Below, in pieces: positions 16,161 to 24,614 of a stretch of 64,000 nucleotides of DNA. Positions within the stretch are counted from its first letter, which is position 1, and every line of letters begins with the position of its first letter. The stretch is from Pseudomonas subflava. Lineage in GTDB: Bacteria > Pseudomonadota > Gammaproteobacteria > Pseudomonadales > Pseudomonadaceae. Where the stretch lies: NCBI RefSeq assembly GCF_023823685.1, contig NZ_JAMXBF010000014.1:124001-188000 (forward strand). Direction: 5' to 3'. Made by a program: the position numbers and the translations under genes. The notes beneath the pieces are model-generated. The model did not search any database. It saw nothing but the letters and a program-made list of their open reading frames with translations, and was not told the DNA's origin.

Positions 16161-16308
16161 CCCCGCCCGCATCCAGAAGAGTGATGAAGCGCCGGTAGGC
16201 TTCATCATTCCTTTGGATGATCCGGCACATCGCACTCTGATAGTGCTGCTTGCCCGCGGCCGCGCTGGCTAGACTTCCGCTCATTTCCACTCCTGCGAGG
16301 ATGCAGAC

Positions 16309-17070
16309 ATGAGCATGACTTTCTCGGGCAAGGTCGCCCTGGTCACCGGCGGCGGCGCCGGCATCGGCCGTACCACCGCACTGGCATTCGCTGCCGAAGG
16401 CCTGCAGGTGGTGGTGTCGGACGTCGATGTGGCGGGCGGCGAAGGTACCGTCCAGGCGATTCGCGACGTCGGCGGCGAAGCGCTCTTCGTGCCATGCGAC
16501 GTGACCCGCGACGCCGAGGTCAAGGCGCTGATGGAGCAGGTGGTGGCGGCCTTCGGGCGGCTGGACTACGCCTTCAACAACGCTGGCATCGAGATCGAGA
16601 AAGGCAAGCTGGCCGACGGCGACGAGGCCGTGTTCGACGCCATCATGGGCGTCAACGTCAAGGGCGTGTGGCTGTGCATGAAGCACCAGCTGCCGCTGCT
16701 GCTGGCCCAGGGCGGTGGCGCCATCGTCAACACCGCCTCCATCGCCGGCCTCGGCGCGGCGCCGAAGATGAGCATCTACGCCGCCTCCAAGCACGCGGTC
16801 ATCGGCCTGACCAAGTCCGCCGCGGTCGAGTACGCGAAGAAGAAGATCCGCGTCAACGCCGTATGCCCGGCGGTGATCGACACCGACATGTTCCGCCGTG
16901 CCTACGAGGCCGACCCGAAGAAGGCCGAGTTCGTCGCCGCCATGCACCCGGTCGGCCGCATCGGCAAGCCGGAGGAAATCGCCGCCGCGGTGCTGTACCT
17001 CTGCAGCGATGCGGCCGCCTTCACCACCGGCCACAGCCTGGCCGTGGACGGCGGGGCCACTGCGATCTGA
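16309..17070 (+). CDS. SDR family NAD(P)-dependent oxidoreductase
   Basis: Classical short-chain dehydrogenase, 253 residues. The cofactor motif is TGGGAGIG (residues ~14-21), the structural NNAG motif is at ~90, Ser and the YAASK catalytic pair follow at ~143-161, and the C-terminus GHSLAVDGGATAI is typical. An Asp after the second strand (VVSDVDV) favours NAD over NADP. Several paralogues of this type occur in Pseudomonas as dehydrogenases of unknown substrate; I cannot assign one. It is followed by its own terminator at 17079-17101. Confidence 0.88.
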   Translation: MSMTFSGKVALVTGGGAGIGRTTALAFAAEGLQVVVSDVDVAGGEGTVQAIRDVGGEALFVPCDVTRDAEVKALMEQVVAAFGRLDYAFNNAGIEIEKGKLADGDEAVFDAIMGVNVKGVWLCMKHQLPLLLAQGGGAIVNTASIAGLGAAPKMSIYAASKHAVIGLTKSAAVEYAKKKIRVNAVCPAVIDTDMFRRAYEADPKKAEFVAAMHPVGRIGKPEEIAAAVLYLCSDAAAFTTGHSLAVDGGATAI

Positions 17071-17078
17071 AGAGACAA

Positions 17079-17101
17079 GGGCGCCGCGAGGCGCTCTTTT
17101 T
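17079..17101 (+). terminator. rho-independent terminator after the SDR gene
   Basis: Stem GGGCGCC / GGCGCTC with a GCGA tetraloop followed by five T. Confidence 0.85.
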
Positions 17102-17199
17102 CGTTGGCGCCCAGGTAATCATTTGGCACACAAAGCCAGTTACATGGGCTAGCCGACTCGTCAAGAATCGCCGCTGGATCGTTCCGGAGAACAATAACA

Positions 17200-18096
17200 A
17201 TGACCGCAAGTGCCTTGACCACCACGTTCCTTCCCATCGCCCTGGGCATCATCATGCTCGGCCTGGGCCTGTCGCTGACCCTGGCGGACTTCGCCCGGGT
17301 GGTGAAATTTCCCAAGCCGGTGCTGATCGGCCTGGGTTGCCAGCTGCTCCTGCTGCCGCTGGTGTGCTTCCTCATCGCCAAGGGCTTCGGCCTGGCGCCG
17401 GCCCTGGCGGTCGGTCTCATGCTGCTGGCCGCCTCGCCCGGCGGCACCTCGGCCAATCTCTACAGCCACCTGGCCCACGGCGACGTGGCGCTGAACGTGA
17501 CCCTGACCGCGGTCAACTCGGTGGTGGCCATCCTCACCATGCCCTTCATCGTCAACCTGTCGCTGGCCCACTTCATGGAGGGCGACCAGGCCATTCCGTT
17601 GCAGTTCGCCAAGGTGGTGCAGGTGTTCGCCATCGTCCTCGGTCCGGTGGCCATCGGCATGATCATCCGCAAGCTGGCCCCGGGGTTCGCTCAGGCGATG
17701 GAGAAGCCGGTGAAGATCATCTCCGCGCTGTTCCTGGTGCTGGTCATCGTCCTGGCCTTCGTCAAGGATTGGCAGACCGTGCTGGATTACGCCCCGGTGG
17801 TGGGCCTGGCCGCGCTGCTGTTCAACCTGATCAGCCTCGCCGTCGGCTACGGCGTGCCGCGCCTGATGAAGCTGCCGCGGCGCCAGGCGATCGCCATCGG
17901 CATGGAGATCGGCATTCACAATGGCACCCTGGCCATCGCCCTGGCGCTCAGCCCGATGCTGCTGAACAACGCCACAATGGCGGTGCCGGCGGCGATCTAC
18001 AGCTTCATCATGTTCTTCACCGCCGCGGCCTTCGGCTGGTGGGTCAACTTCGCTCACGGCAAGGAATTGGCGGCCGAGGAGACCCAGGCCGCCTGA
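17200..18096 (+). CDS. bile acid:sodium symporter family (BASS) transporter
   Basis: A 298-residue membrane protein with about ten hydrophobic helices. The family motifs are LAASPGGTSANLYSHLAHGDVALNVTLTAVNSVVAILTMP (the first Na-binding crossover region, ~85-125) and AIGMEIGIHNGTLAIALA (the second, ~230-247). In bacteria such carriers move organic anions such as pantoate, ketoacids or sulfonates with sodium; the substrate here is not known. A GGAG lies 13 bases before the ATG, a somewhat long distance. It ends at a bidirectional terminator facing the benE-like gene. Confidence 0.9.
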   Translation: MTASALTTTFLPIALGIIMLGLGLSLTLADFARVVKFPKPVLIGLGCQLLLLPLVCFLIAKGFGLAPALAVGLMLLAASPGGTSANLYSHLAHGDVALNVTLTAVNSVVAILTMPFIVNLSLAHFMEGDQAIPLQFAKVVQVFAIVLGPVAIGMIIRKLAPGFAQAMEKPVKIISALFLVLVIVLAFVKDWQTVLDYAPVVGLAALLFNLISLAVGYGVPRLMKLPRRQAIAIGMEIGIHNGTLAIALALSPMLLNNATMAVPAAIYSFIMFFTAAAFGWWVNFAHGKELAAEETQAA

Positions 18097-18110
18097 ACCC
18101 AGCCGCAAAT

Positions 18111-18139
18111 AAGAAAGCCCGGGACCTGCCCGGGCTTTT
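18111..18139. terminator. terminator between the convergent BASS and BenE genes
   Basis: GCCCGGG / CCCGGGC stem with a 5-base loop, T-run on the plus side (18136-18139) and an A-rich stretch (AAGAAA) on the other side, so it can serve both genes. Confidence 0.88.
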
Positions 18140-18152
18140 CATTTGCGGCGGA

Positions 18153-19352
18153 TCAGCGTCTGCGCCCGTTGAGGATCAGCAGAGTTACGGCACCGCCGAT
18201 CAGGCCCCAGAAGGCCGAGCCGATGCCCAGCAGGGTCATGCCCGAGGCGGTGATCATGAAGGTGATCAGCGCCGCGTCGCGCTCGGCCGGCGCGCTCATC
18301 GCCTGGGCCAGGCCGTTGCCGATGGAGCCGAGCAGGGCGAGCGCCGCGATGGACAGGATCAGGGCGCTGGGCAGGGCGACGAACAGAGCAGCCAGGGTGG
18401 CGGCGAAGATCCCGGCTATGCCGCAGAACACGCCGTTCCACAGGGCTGCGGTGTAGCGCTTGCGTTTGTCCTCGTGGGCCTCGGCACCGGTACAGATGGC
18501 CGCGCTGATGGCCGCCAAGTTGATGCCGTGGGAGCCGAAGGGCGCCAGCAGCAGCGAGGCGATGCCGGTGGTGGCGATCATCGGCGAGGGCGGCACGTCG
18601 TAGCCATCCGCGCGCAGCACAGCGAGGCCGGGGATGTTCTGCGAGGCCATCGCCACCACGAACAGCGGGATGCCGATGCTGATCGCGGCGCTGAGGGAGA
18701 AGCTCGGCGTGGTCCACACCGGCACCGCCACCTCCAGTTCGAAACGGCTGAAGTCGAGCATGCCCTGCGCGCCGGCCACGGCTGCGCCGACGATCAGCGC
18801 GACCATCACCGCATAGCGCGGCACCAGGCGCTTGCACAGCAGGAAGCTGAAGAACATGGCCAGCACCAGCAGCGTGCTGGTCTGCGCAGCGACGAAGATC
18901 TCGCTGCCGATGCGGAACAGGATGCCGGCCAGCAGCGCCGCCGCCAGAGAGGCCGGCAGGTGGCGCATCACCCGCTCGAACGCACCGGAAAGGCCGAGGA
19001 GGGCGAGCAGCACCGCACAGAGCACGAAGGCACCGACCGCCTCCGGGTAGCTCACTCCCGGCATGCTGGTGATCAGCAGCGCCGCGCCGGGGGTCGACCA
19101 GGCCACCACGATGGGCGCGCGGTAGCGCAGCGACAGACCGATGGTGCAGATGGCCATGCCGATCGACAGCGCCCACAGCCAGGAGGCAATCTGCGCGGCG
19201 CTCAATCCCGCGGCCTGGCCGGCCTGGAACATCAGCACCAGCGAGCTGGTGTAGCCGGTGAGGGCGGAGACGAAACCGGCCACCACGGCCGAGGGCGAGG
19301 AGTCGGCGAGCGGGCGCAGGCGGCGGGAGTCGTCCATGGTCGAGTCGGTCAT
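18153..19352 (-). CDS. benzoate/H+ symporter BenE family protein
   Basis: A 399-residue permease with about 11-12 membrane helices. The BenE family pattern is clear: SSPSAVVAGFVSALTGYTSSLVLMFQAG at the N-terminus, IVVAWSTPGAALLIT (~90), AMASQNIPGLAVLRADGYDVP (~245) and GSHGINLAAISAAICTGAEAHEDKRKRY (~290). No benzoate catabolism gene is nearby, so benzoate as substrate is only the family default. Its ATG (19352) overlaps the stop of the LysE gene by one base, so the two are co-translated. An in-frame ATG at 19337 is a possible alternative start. Confidence 0.88.
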   Translation of the reverse strand: MTDSTMDDSRRLRPLADSSPSAVVAGFVSALTGYTSSLVLMFQAGQAAGLSAAQIASWLWALSIGMAICTIGLSLRYRAPIVVAWSTPGAALLITSMPGVSYPEAVGAFVLCAVLLALLGLSGAFERVMRHLPASLAAALLAGILFRIGSEIFVAAQTSTLLVLAMFFSFLLCKRLVPRYAVMVALIVGAAVAGAQGMLDFSRFELEVAVPVWTTPSFSLSAAISIGIPLFVVAMASQNIPGLAVLRADGYDVPPSPMIATTGIASLLLAPFGSHGINLAAISAAICTGAEAHEDKRKRYTAALWNGVFCGIAGIFAATLAALFVALPSALILSIAALALLGSIGNGLAQAMSAPAERDAALITFMITASGMTLLGIGSAFWGLIGGAVTLLILNGRRR

Positions 19353-19957
19353 CAGAAGCTGTCCTTGAGAATAGGGTAGAGCGAGGCCACCAGCAGCAGG
19401 GCCATGCCGATGTTGAAGGCGCGCAGCACGCGCGGGCGGTTGAGCCAGCGGCGCAGCAGGCTGCCGGCCACCGTCCACAGGCCGACGCTGGGGCAGTTGA
19501 CCAGGGCGAACAGCGCGGCGATCAGCAGCACGTTGACCAGGAAGCCGTCCTGCGGCGTGTAGGTGGTGATGGCGCCGATGGCCATGATCCAGGCCTTGGG
19601 ATTGACCCACTGGAAGGCCGCCGCCTGCAGGAAGGTGAAGGGTTTGCCGGTGGCCTTGCCGTCGGCGTCCGGGGCGCCTGCGCCTGCGATCTTCCAGGCC
19701 AGGTACAGCAGGTACGCGGCGCCGCCGTAGCGCAGCGCCGTGTACAGCGGCGGGAACCGCTCGAACAGCTGGCCCAGGCCAAGGCCCACGGCGGCCACCA
19801 GCACCATGAAGCCCAGGCTGATGCCGAGCATGTGCGGCACGCTGCGGCGCACGCCGAAGTTCACTCCGGACGCCAGCAGCATCATGTTGTTCGGGCCGGG
19901 CGTCACCGAGGTGACGAAGGCGAAGAGGACGAAGGCGATCAGCAATTCCGAGGTCAT
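19352..19957 (-). CDS. LysE family amino-acid exporter
   Basis: A 201-residue protein with six hydrophobic segments and the LysE/RhtB signature near the N-terminus: FVTSVTPGPNNMMLLASGVNFG (residues ~14-35), then HMLGISLGFMVLV. The central FQWVNPKAWIMAIGAI motif is also characteristic. It exports an amino acid or similar small molecule; the substrate cannot be told. First gene of a pair with the BenE-like gene. A half-site GGTCAAAC at 20023-20030 in its upstream region equals one arm of the MarR palindrome at 21208. Confidence 0.9.
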   Translation of the reverse strand: MTSELLIAFVLFAFVTSVTPGPNNMMLLASGVNFGVRRSVPHMLGISLGFMVLVAAVGLGLGQLFERFPPLYTALRYGGAAYLLYLAWKIAGAGAPDADGKATGKPFTFLQAAAFQWVNPKAWIMAIGAITTYTPQDGFLVNVLLIAALFALVNCPSVGLWTVAGSLLRRWLNRPRVLRAFNIGMALLLVASLYPILKDSF

Positions 19958-20098
19958 GGCGGTTCTCCGTGGATGCTGGCAGCCTATGCGCAGCCTGCTC
20001 GGGCGTCGCGGTACAGCGATTCGGTCAAACGGCCGTACAGTTTCATAGCCTGACGGGGCCGGCGGCGACTGTTCCCATTACACAAGGAGAAATGCTCG

Positions 20099-20722
20099 AT
20101 GGATCAGAACAATCCCTATGCCGCGCCGCGGGTGGAGTTGGTCGACGCCCAGGCACCGCGCCCGCTGTCCGGCTGGAATCCGGGGCAGCTCAGGGGGCTC
20201 GGCTGGCTCAACCTGGCCTATGTAGTGGTCACGCTGGCGGTGATCGGCCTGGCGTTCGCTCCCGAGCTGACCCTGGTCGGCGATTGGCTGAGCCTGGCGG
20301 GCACGCTGCTGGGCTGCTATCTGGCACTGCGCCTGAAGGCGTTCCTCGAGGCGCGCTTCGATGCCCGTGGCCTGACCTGGCCGGTGTGGCTGAGCGTGGC
20401 ACTGAGCCTGCTGCTGGAGCTCGCCCAGCTGTATTGGGGCGAAGCGTCGCTGAGCAACCTCGGCGCGCCTTCGATCACCTATTTCGCGCTGCTCGCACTG
20501 CTTGGGCTGGTGATGTTGTGGACGGGCATCGTGCTGCTCAAGGTGGTAAACGCCTATCCCTCCGTGCGTGTCCTGGCCTGGCTGAATGTCGCCGCAGGCG
20601 TGCTGGTGGCCTCGGTGATCCTGATGATGATCGGCGTATTGCCGTTGCTCGCGGCCATGGTGGCCTCGGCGCTGGTGTTCTTCGGTGGCGCCAAGGAGCT
20701 CGAGGGCAGCCAGGCGGCCTGA
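20099..20722 (+). CDS. hypothetical membrane protein
   Basis: A 207-residue protein with an N-terminal NPYAAP motif (MDQNNPYAAPRVEL), seen in many small bacterial membrane proteins, and about six hydrophobic segments in the body. No catalytic signature is visible. An AAGGAGA ribosome site precedes the ATG. It converges on the MarR gene with no space between the two stop codons. Function unknown. Confidence 0.8.
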   Translation: MDQNNPYAAPRVELVDAQAPRPLSGWNPGQLRGLGWLNLAYVVVTLAVIGLAFAPELTLVGDWLSLAGTLLGCYLALRLKAFLEARFDARGLTWPVWLSVALSLLLELAQLYWGEASLSNLGAPSITYFALLALLGLVMLWTGIVLLKVVNAYPSVRVLAWLNVAAGVLVASVILMMIGVLPLLAAMVASALVFFGGAKELEGSQAA

Positions 20723-21175
20723 TCAGTCCTCGCCGGCGGCCTGGCGGGCCTTGCCCAGGGCCTGGTTGATCGCCAGCCAGGCGCGCACGGCCGGTTCGCC
20801 GGCGTCCTTGAAGACCTTCTCCAGCAGCCGCGCCTGCTCGCGGCGCAGCGCCTGTTCGAGCCTGGCGCCCTCGGTGGTGAGACCGAGCTGGCGTTTGCGC
20901 TTGTCGTCGCTGGCGGCGACGCTCTCGACCATGGACATTTCCTGCAGCTGGCGCAGCGGGATGTTCAGCGCCTGCTTGGTCACGCCGAGGTAGCCGAGCA
21001 GTTCCTTCACGCTCAGGCCTGGATAGCGGGCGATGAAGAACAGGATGCGATGGTGCACGCGGGACAGACCACGGCGTGCCAGCATCTCGTCGGGCTTGGC
21101 GGTGAAGGCCTGGTAGCCGAAGAAAAAGGCTTCCATGGCGGCCTGCTGCGAGCTCGGCTTTTTCAGGTCAAGCAT
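20723..21175 (-). CDS. MarR family transcriptional regulator
   Basis: A 150-residue winged-helix regulator: the DNA-binding core is LSRVHHRILFFIARYPGLSVKELLGYLGVTKQALNIPLRQL (residues ~45-85), with the wing in DDKRKRQLGLT. The start at 21175 (MLDLKKPSSQ) gives the usual length; longer in-frame extensions would cross the promoter region. It is divergent from the aminotransferase gene, and the 84-base intergenic space contains a perfect palindrome (21208-21224) that is the probable operator. It likely represses itself and the aminotransferase-GST genes; the ligand is unknown. Confidence 0.88.
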   Translation of the reverse strand: MLDLKKPSSQQAAMEAFFFGYQAFTAKPDEMLARRGLSRVHHRILFFIARYPGLSVKELLGYLGVTKQALNIPLRQLQEMSMVESVAASDDKRKRQLGLTTEGARLEQALRREQARLLEKVFKDAGEPAVRAWLAINQALGKARQAAGED

Positions 21176-21207
21176 ATTGACGTATCCATTCCCGGCGTCG
21201 TAGTTTC

Positions 21208-21224
21208 GGTCAAACAGTTTGACC
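21208..21224. promoter_or_regulatory. perfect palindrome, probable MarR operator
   Basis: GGTCAAAC-A-GTTTGACC, an 8-1-8 inverted repeat, 33 bases upstream of the MarR start and 36 upstream of the aminotransferase start. A single arm occurs again at 20023-20030 upstream of the LysE gene. Confidence 0.7.
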
Positions 21225-21259
21225 CAATTTATCCTGCCCGTGCTACCGGTGACTCTCCC

Positions 21260-22420
21260 ATGGCCTTCTCCGAACGCGTTGCCCGCCTGAAAAGCTCCCT
21301 GATCCGCGAAATCCTCGCCGCGGCGCAACGTCCGGAGGTGATGTCCTTCGCCGGCGGCCTGCCGGCCGAACCGATGCTGCCGAAGGTGGACTGGAGCGAG
21401 ATGCCGGCCTCCATCGGCCAGTACGGCATGAGCGAGGGCGAGCCAGCGCTGCGCGAGGCAGTGGCCGCCGAGGCGCGCAAGCTGGGCGTGCCCTGCGACG
21501 CGAGTCAGGTGCTGATCACCTGCGGTTCGCAGCAGACCCTGGACCTGGCCAGCAAGCTGTTTATCGATCCGGGTACGGAAATTCTCGTTGAGGCGCCGAC
21601 CTACCTGGCCGCGCTGCAGTCGTTCCAGCTGTTCGGCGCCGACTGCATCACCGTGCCGCAGGAGGCCGACGGCCCCGAGCTGGAGGCCCTGCGCGAGCGC
21701 CTACAGAACCATAAGCCGGCCTTCGCCTACCTGATTCCGACCTTCCAGAACCCCTCCGCCGTGCGCTACAGCGAGGCCAAGCGCGACGCCGTGGCGGCGC
21801 TGCTCGACGAGTTCGACGTCACCCTGATCGAGGACGAACCGTACCGCGAGCTGGTGTTCGACGCCGGTAGCGCCACGCCGATCGTCAGCCGCCTCAAGCG
21901 CACCAGCTGGATCTACACCGGCACCGTGTCGAAGACCCTGCTGCCGGGCCTGCGCGTGGGCTTCCTGATCGCCAGCCCGGATCTGTTCCCGCACCTGCTG
22001 CGCCTGAAACAGGCCGCCGACCTGCACACCAACCGCATCGGTCAGTGGCAGGCGCTGCAGTGGTTCGGCACCGAGAAGTACAGCGCTCACCTGGCCGAGC
22101 TGCGCCACTTCTATCGCGTACGCCGCGACGCCATGCAGGTGGCCCTGGAGGAGCACTTCGGTGATCTGGCCAGTTGGCAGGTGCCGCAGGGTGGTCTGTT
22201 CTTCTGGCTGACCCTGAACGACAAGCTGGACACCCGCACCCTGCTGCAGCCGGCCATGGCGCAGAACGTGGCGTTCATGCCCGGCGAGCCGTTCTTCGTC
22301 GATCCGGATGCCAACCCCGGTCATCTGCGGTTGAATTTCAGCCATGTGCCGCCGGAGAAGCTGGGCGAAGGCCTGCGTCGCCTGGCGGCGGTCATCCGTG
22401 AAGCGCAAGGAGGGCAATAG
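21260..22420 (+). CDS. PLP-dependent aminotransferase (class I/II, 2-aminoadipate-type)
   Basis: A 386-residue fold-type I enzyme. It opens MAFSERVARLKSSLIREILA and has the MSFAGGLPAEPMLP start of the LysN/MocR-aminotransferase group, a TCGSQQTLDLASKLF helix at the PLP phosphate site, TFQNPSAVRYSEAKR (~160), DEPYRELVF (the PLP-ring Asp) and the Schiff-base lysine in TGTVSKTLLPGLRVGF (~225). It transfers an amino group between an amino acid and a 2-oxo acid; the substrate is unassigned. There is no fused GntR domain; control is probably by the adjacent MarR protein. The GST gene follows after 2 bases. Confidence 0.88.
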   Translation: MAFSERVARLKSSLIREILAAAQRPEVMSFAGGLPAEPMLPKVDWSEMPASIGQYGMSEGEPALREAVAAEARKLGVPCDASQVLITCGSQQTLDLASKLFIDPGTEILVEAPTYLAALQSFQLFGADCITVPQEADGPELEALRERLQNHKPAFAYLIPTFQNPSAVRYSEAKRDAVAALLDEFDVTLIEDEPYRELVFDAGSATPIVSRLKRTSWIYTGTVSKTLLPGLRVGFLIASPDLFPHLLRLKQAADLHTNRIGQWQALQWFGTEKYSAHLAELRHFYRVRRDAMQVALEEHFGDLASWQVPQGGLFFWLTLNDKLDTRTLLQPAMAQNVAFMPGEPFFVDPDANPGHLRLNFSHVPPEKLGEGLRRLAAVIREAQGGQ

Positions 22421-22422
22421 CG

Positions 22423-23025
22423 ATGTTCAAGGTCTACGGCGATTACCGTTCCGGCAACTGCTACAAGGTCAAGCTGATGCTTCATCTGCTGGGTCACGAG
22501 TACCAGTGGCTGCCGATCGACATCCTCAAGGGCGAGACGCAGACCGCCGAGTTTCTGGCGAAGAATCCCAACGGCAAGATTCCGGTGCTGGAGCTGGAAG
22601 ATGGCACCTTCCTTTGGGAATCCAATGCCATCCTCAACTTCCTCGCCGATGGCAGCGAGTTCCTCCCGGCCGAGCCGCGCCTGCGCACGCAGATGCTGCA
22701 GTGGCAATTCTTCGAGCAGTACAGCCACGAACCCTACGTGGCGGTGGCGCGCTTCATCCAGCTGTACCAGGGCCTGCCGGAGGCGCGCCGTGCTGAGTAC
22801 GAGAACTGCCATAAGGGCGGCCACAAGGCTTTCAAGGTGATGGAGCAGCAGCTCGAGCGCACGCCGTATCTGGTGGGCGACCAGTTCACCCTGGCCGACA
22901 TCGCCCTGTACGCCTACACCCACGTGGCGGACGAAGGCGGCTTCGACCTCTCGGGTTATCCGGCGATCAACGCCTGGCTCGACCGGGTCGCCAGCCACCC
23001 GCGCCACGTGAGCATGTTTGGCTGA
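22423..23025 (+). CDS. glutathione S-transferase family protein
   Basis: A 200-residue GST: thioredoxin-like N-terminal domain (MFKVYGDYRSGNCYKVKLMLHLLG, with the Ser/Asn region that activates glutathione; NPNGKIPVLEL cis-Pro loop; LWESNAILNFLAD gamma-Glu-binding motif) and a helical C-terminal domain with the GDQFTLADIALYAYTHVADEGGF N-capping motif. An AAGGAGG precedes the ATG and overlaps the end of the aminotransferase gene, so they form an operon. Substrate unknown. Confidence 0.9.
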   Translation: MFKVYGDYRSGNCYKVKLMLHLLGHEYQWLPIDILKGETQTAEFLAKNPNGKIPVLELEDGTFLWESNAILNFLADGSEFLPAEPRLRTQMLQWQFFEQYSHEPYVAVARFIQLYQGLPEARRAEYENCHKGGHKAFKVMEQQLERTPYLVGDQFTLADIALYAYTHVADEGGFDLSGYPAINAWLDRVASHPRHVSMFG

Positions 23026-23035
23026 GGTCTGATGG

Positions 23036-23059
23036 AGCGGGCCCCGGCGGGCCCGCTTC
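23036..23059. terminator. hairpin between the convergent GST and glutaredoxin-like genes
   Basis: AGCGGGCC / GGCCCGCT, an 8-bp perfect stem with a 6-base loop. No long T-run on either side, so termination is likely but not certain. Confidence 0.55.
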
Positions 23060-23065
23060 AGCTGC

Positions 23066-23437
23066 TTACCGGGCGGCGAAACGCTCGTTCAGGTAGGCGC
23101 CGATGGCCTTGGACTTGTACAGCCAGCGCACTTCGCCGGACTCCTCGATGCGCAGGCAGGGCACCTGCACCTTGCCACCCTGTTCCAGCAGTTCCTGGCG
23201 GCGGGCTTCGTCGTTCTTCGCGTCACGCAGCGCCACCGGTACGTTCAGGCGGTGCAGGGCGCGGCGGGTTTTCACGCAGAACGGGCAGGCGTGGAACTGG
23301 TACAGCGAAAGATTCCTGGCGGCGCTCTCGACCCGGGCCTGATCCTGCGGGCTGCGCTTGAGCTTGCGCGGGCGGGTGATGAGGTCGAGAAAGATGATGA
23401 TCTGGCCGAGGCCGATCCGCAGTGCCTTGATAAGCAT
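23066..23437 (-). CDS. glutaredoxin-like protein with N-terminal membrane segment
   Basis: A 123-residue protein: a short hydrophobic N-terminus (ALRIGLGQIIIFLDLI), a basic linker (RPRKLKRSP), then a thioredoxin/glutaredoxin fold with LYQFHACPFCVKTRRALHRL. The redox motif is Cys-Pro-Phe-Cys at about residues 51-54, followed by KVQVPCLRIEE (the cis-Pro loop) and a C-terminal helix. It probably reduces disulfides or glutathionylated targets at the inner face of the membrane. The extra N-terminal segment is unlike soluble GrxC. It ends convergently with the GST gene. Confidence 0.85.
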   Translation of the reverse strand: MLIKALRIGLGQIIIFLDLITRPRKLKRSPQDQARVESAARNLSLYQFHACPFCVKTRRALHRLNVPVALRDAKNDEARRQELLEQGGKVQVPCLRIEESGEVRWLYKSKAIGAYLNERFAAR

Positions 23438-23583
23438 CGCCGGTTCATTCCTGCTGAGTGATGAAAGGGGCGGCAGGGTACCCGAGTTGTCCCGTCTTGG
23501 CAGCGCCGGATGTCGATTCGCCTGGCGAGCCCGGTGCCGGCGAGCTAGCGTGCAGCCTGTCCCATCGCACAGGAGTGCCGGCC

Positions 23584-23931
23584 ATGCGTTATCCAGGGAG
23601 TTGCCACTGCGGCAAGATCAGTTTCAGCGTGAGCGGCGAGATCGACAGCCTTACCGAGTGCAACTGCTCGCTGTGCAGCAAGCGCGGCGGGCTGCTGTGG
23701 TTCGTCGGCCGTGACCAGCTGCAGCTGCAAGCGCCGTCCGGCGAGCTGCCGACCTACCGCTTCAATACCCGCAAGATCGCCCATCACTTCTGCGACGTCT
23801 GTGGCTGCTCGCCCTTCAGCGAGGCCCAGGGCCCGGATGGCAGCCCGATGGCGGCGGTCAATGCGCGCTGCCTGGACGGGGTCGATCTGTCGCCGTTCAA
23901 GGTCGTGCCCTGGAATGGCCGCGACCACTGA
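23584..23931 (+). CDS. GFA family (glutathione-dependent formaldehyde-activating-like) zinc protein
   Basis: A 115-residue Mss4-like fold protein with the zinc cysteines of the GFA family: GSCHCGKISFSV (residues 6-8), CNCSLCSKRGG (~28-33) and FCDVCGC (~80-86). GFA relatives bind zinc and sometimes glutathione; the enzymatic role is uncertain for most members, this one included. The ATG at 23584 has AGGAG nine bases upstream; longer frames start in non-conserved sequence. Confidence 0.88.
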   Translation: MRYPGSCHCGKISFSVSGEIDSLTECNCSLCSKRGGLLWFVGRDQLQLQAPSGELPTYRFNTRKIAHHFCDVCGCSPFSEAQGPDGSPMAAVNARCLDGVDLSPFKVVPWNGRDH

Positions 23932-23937
23932 GGCATG

Positions 23938-23963
23938 AAAAAGCCGGCGCAGGGCCGGCTTTC
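23938..23963. terminator. terminator shared by the GFA gene and folE
   Basis: AGCCGGC / GCCGGCT stem with a 5-base loop, A-run on the left (23938-23942) and TTT on the right, so it can act on both converging transcripts. Confidence 0.83.
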
Positions 23964-23980
23964 GGGTACCGCGCGGCGGC

Positions 23981-24529
23981 TCAGCCCTTGATCAGGCTGA
24001 GGAACTCGCTGCGGGTGGCGGCGTTGGCGCGGAATTCGCCGAGCATCACCGAGGTGACCATGGAGGAGTTCTGCTTCTCCACGCCGCGCATCATCATGCA
24101 CATGTGCTGCGCCTCGATGACCACGGCGACGCCCAGGGCGCCGGTGACCTGCTGGATGGCCTCGGCGATCTGCCGGCTGAGGTTCTCCTGGATCTGCAGG
24201 CGACGGGCGTACATGTCGACGATGCGCGCCACCTTGGAAAGGCCCAGCACCTTGCCGTTGGGAATGTAGGCCACATGAGCCTTGCCGATGAAAGGCAGCA
24301 GGTGGTGTTCGCACAGCGAGTACAGCTCGATGTTCTTCACCAGCACCATCTCGCTGCTGTCGGAGCTGAACAGCGCGCCGTTGGTGACTTCTTCCAGGGT
24401 CTGCTGGTAGCCGCGGCAGAGGTACTGCATGGCCTTGGCCGCCCGCTTCGGGGTGTCGAGCAGACCTTCGCGGGAAACGTCCTCGCCAAGCTGGCCGAGA
24501 ATCGCGGTGTATTGCTGTTCCAGGGACAT
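23981..24529 (-). CDS. folE: GTP cyclohydrolase I
   Basis: Converts GTP to 7,8-dihydroneopterin triphosphate, first step of folate synthesis. The 182-residue product has the zinc and active-site motifs SLCEHHLLPFIGKAHVAYIP (Cys and His at ~73-76), GLSKVARIVDMYARRLQIQE and the second zinc cysteine/histidine in EAQHMCMMMRGVEKQNSSMVTS. Pseudomonas often carries two or more folE paralogues; this is the short form without the long N-terminal extension. AGGAAGATCC lies before the ATG. It ends at the terminator shared with the GFA gene. Confidence 0.95.
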   Translation of the reverse strand: MSLEQQYTAILGQLGEDVSREGLLDTPKRAAKAMQYLCRGYQQTLEEVTNGALFSSDSSEMVLVKNIELYSLCEHHLLPFIGKAHVAYIPNGKVLGLSKVARIVDMYARRLQIQENLSRQIAEAIQQVTGALGVAVVIEAQHMCMMMRGVEKQNSSMVTSVMLGEFRANAATRSEFLSLIKG

Positions 24530-24614
24530 GGATCTTCCTGTGGGGGTTGATGCTCAGGGGCGCAGGGTAGGGCGCGGCCGGAGAGCTGGCAAGAGCGTAA
24601 TACGCCAGCGCGGT

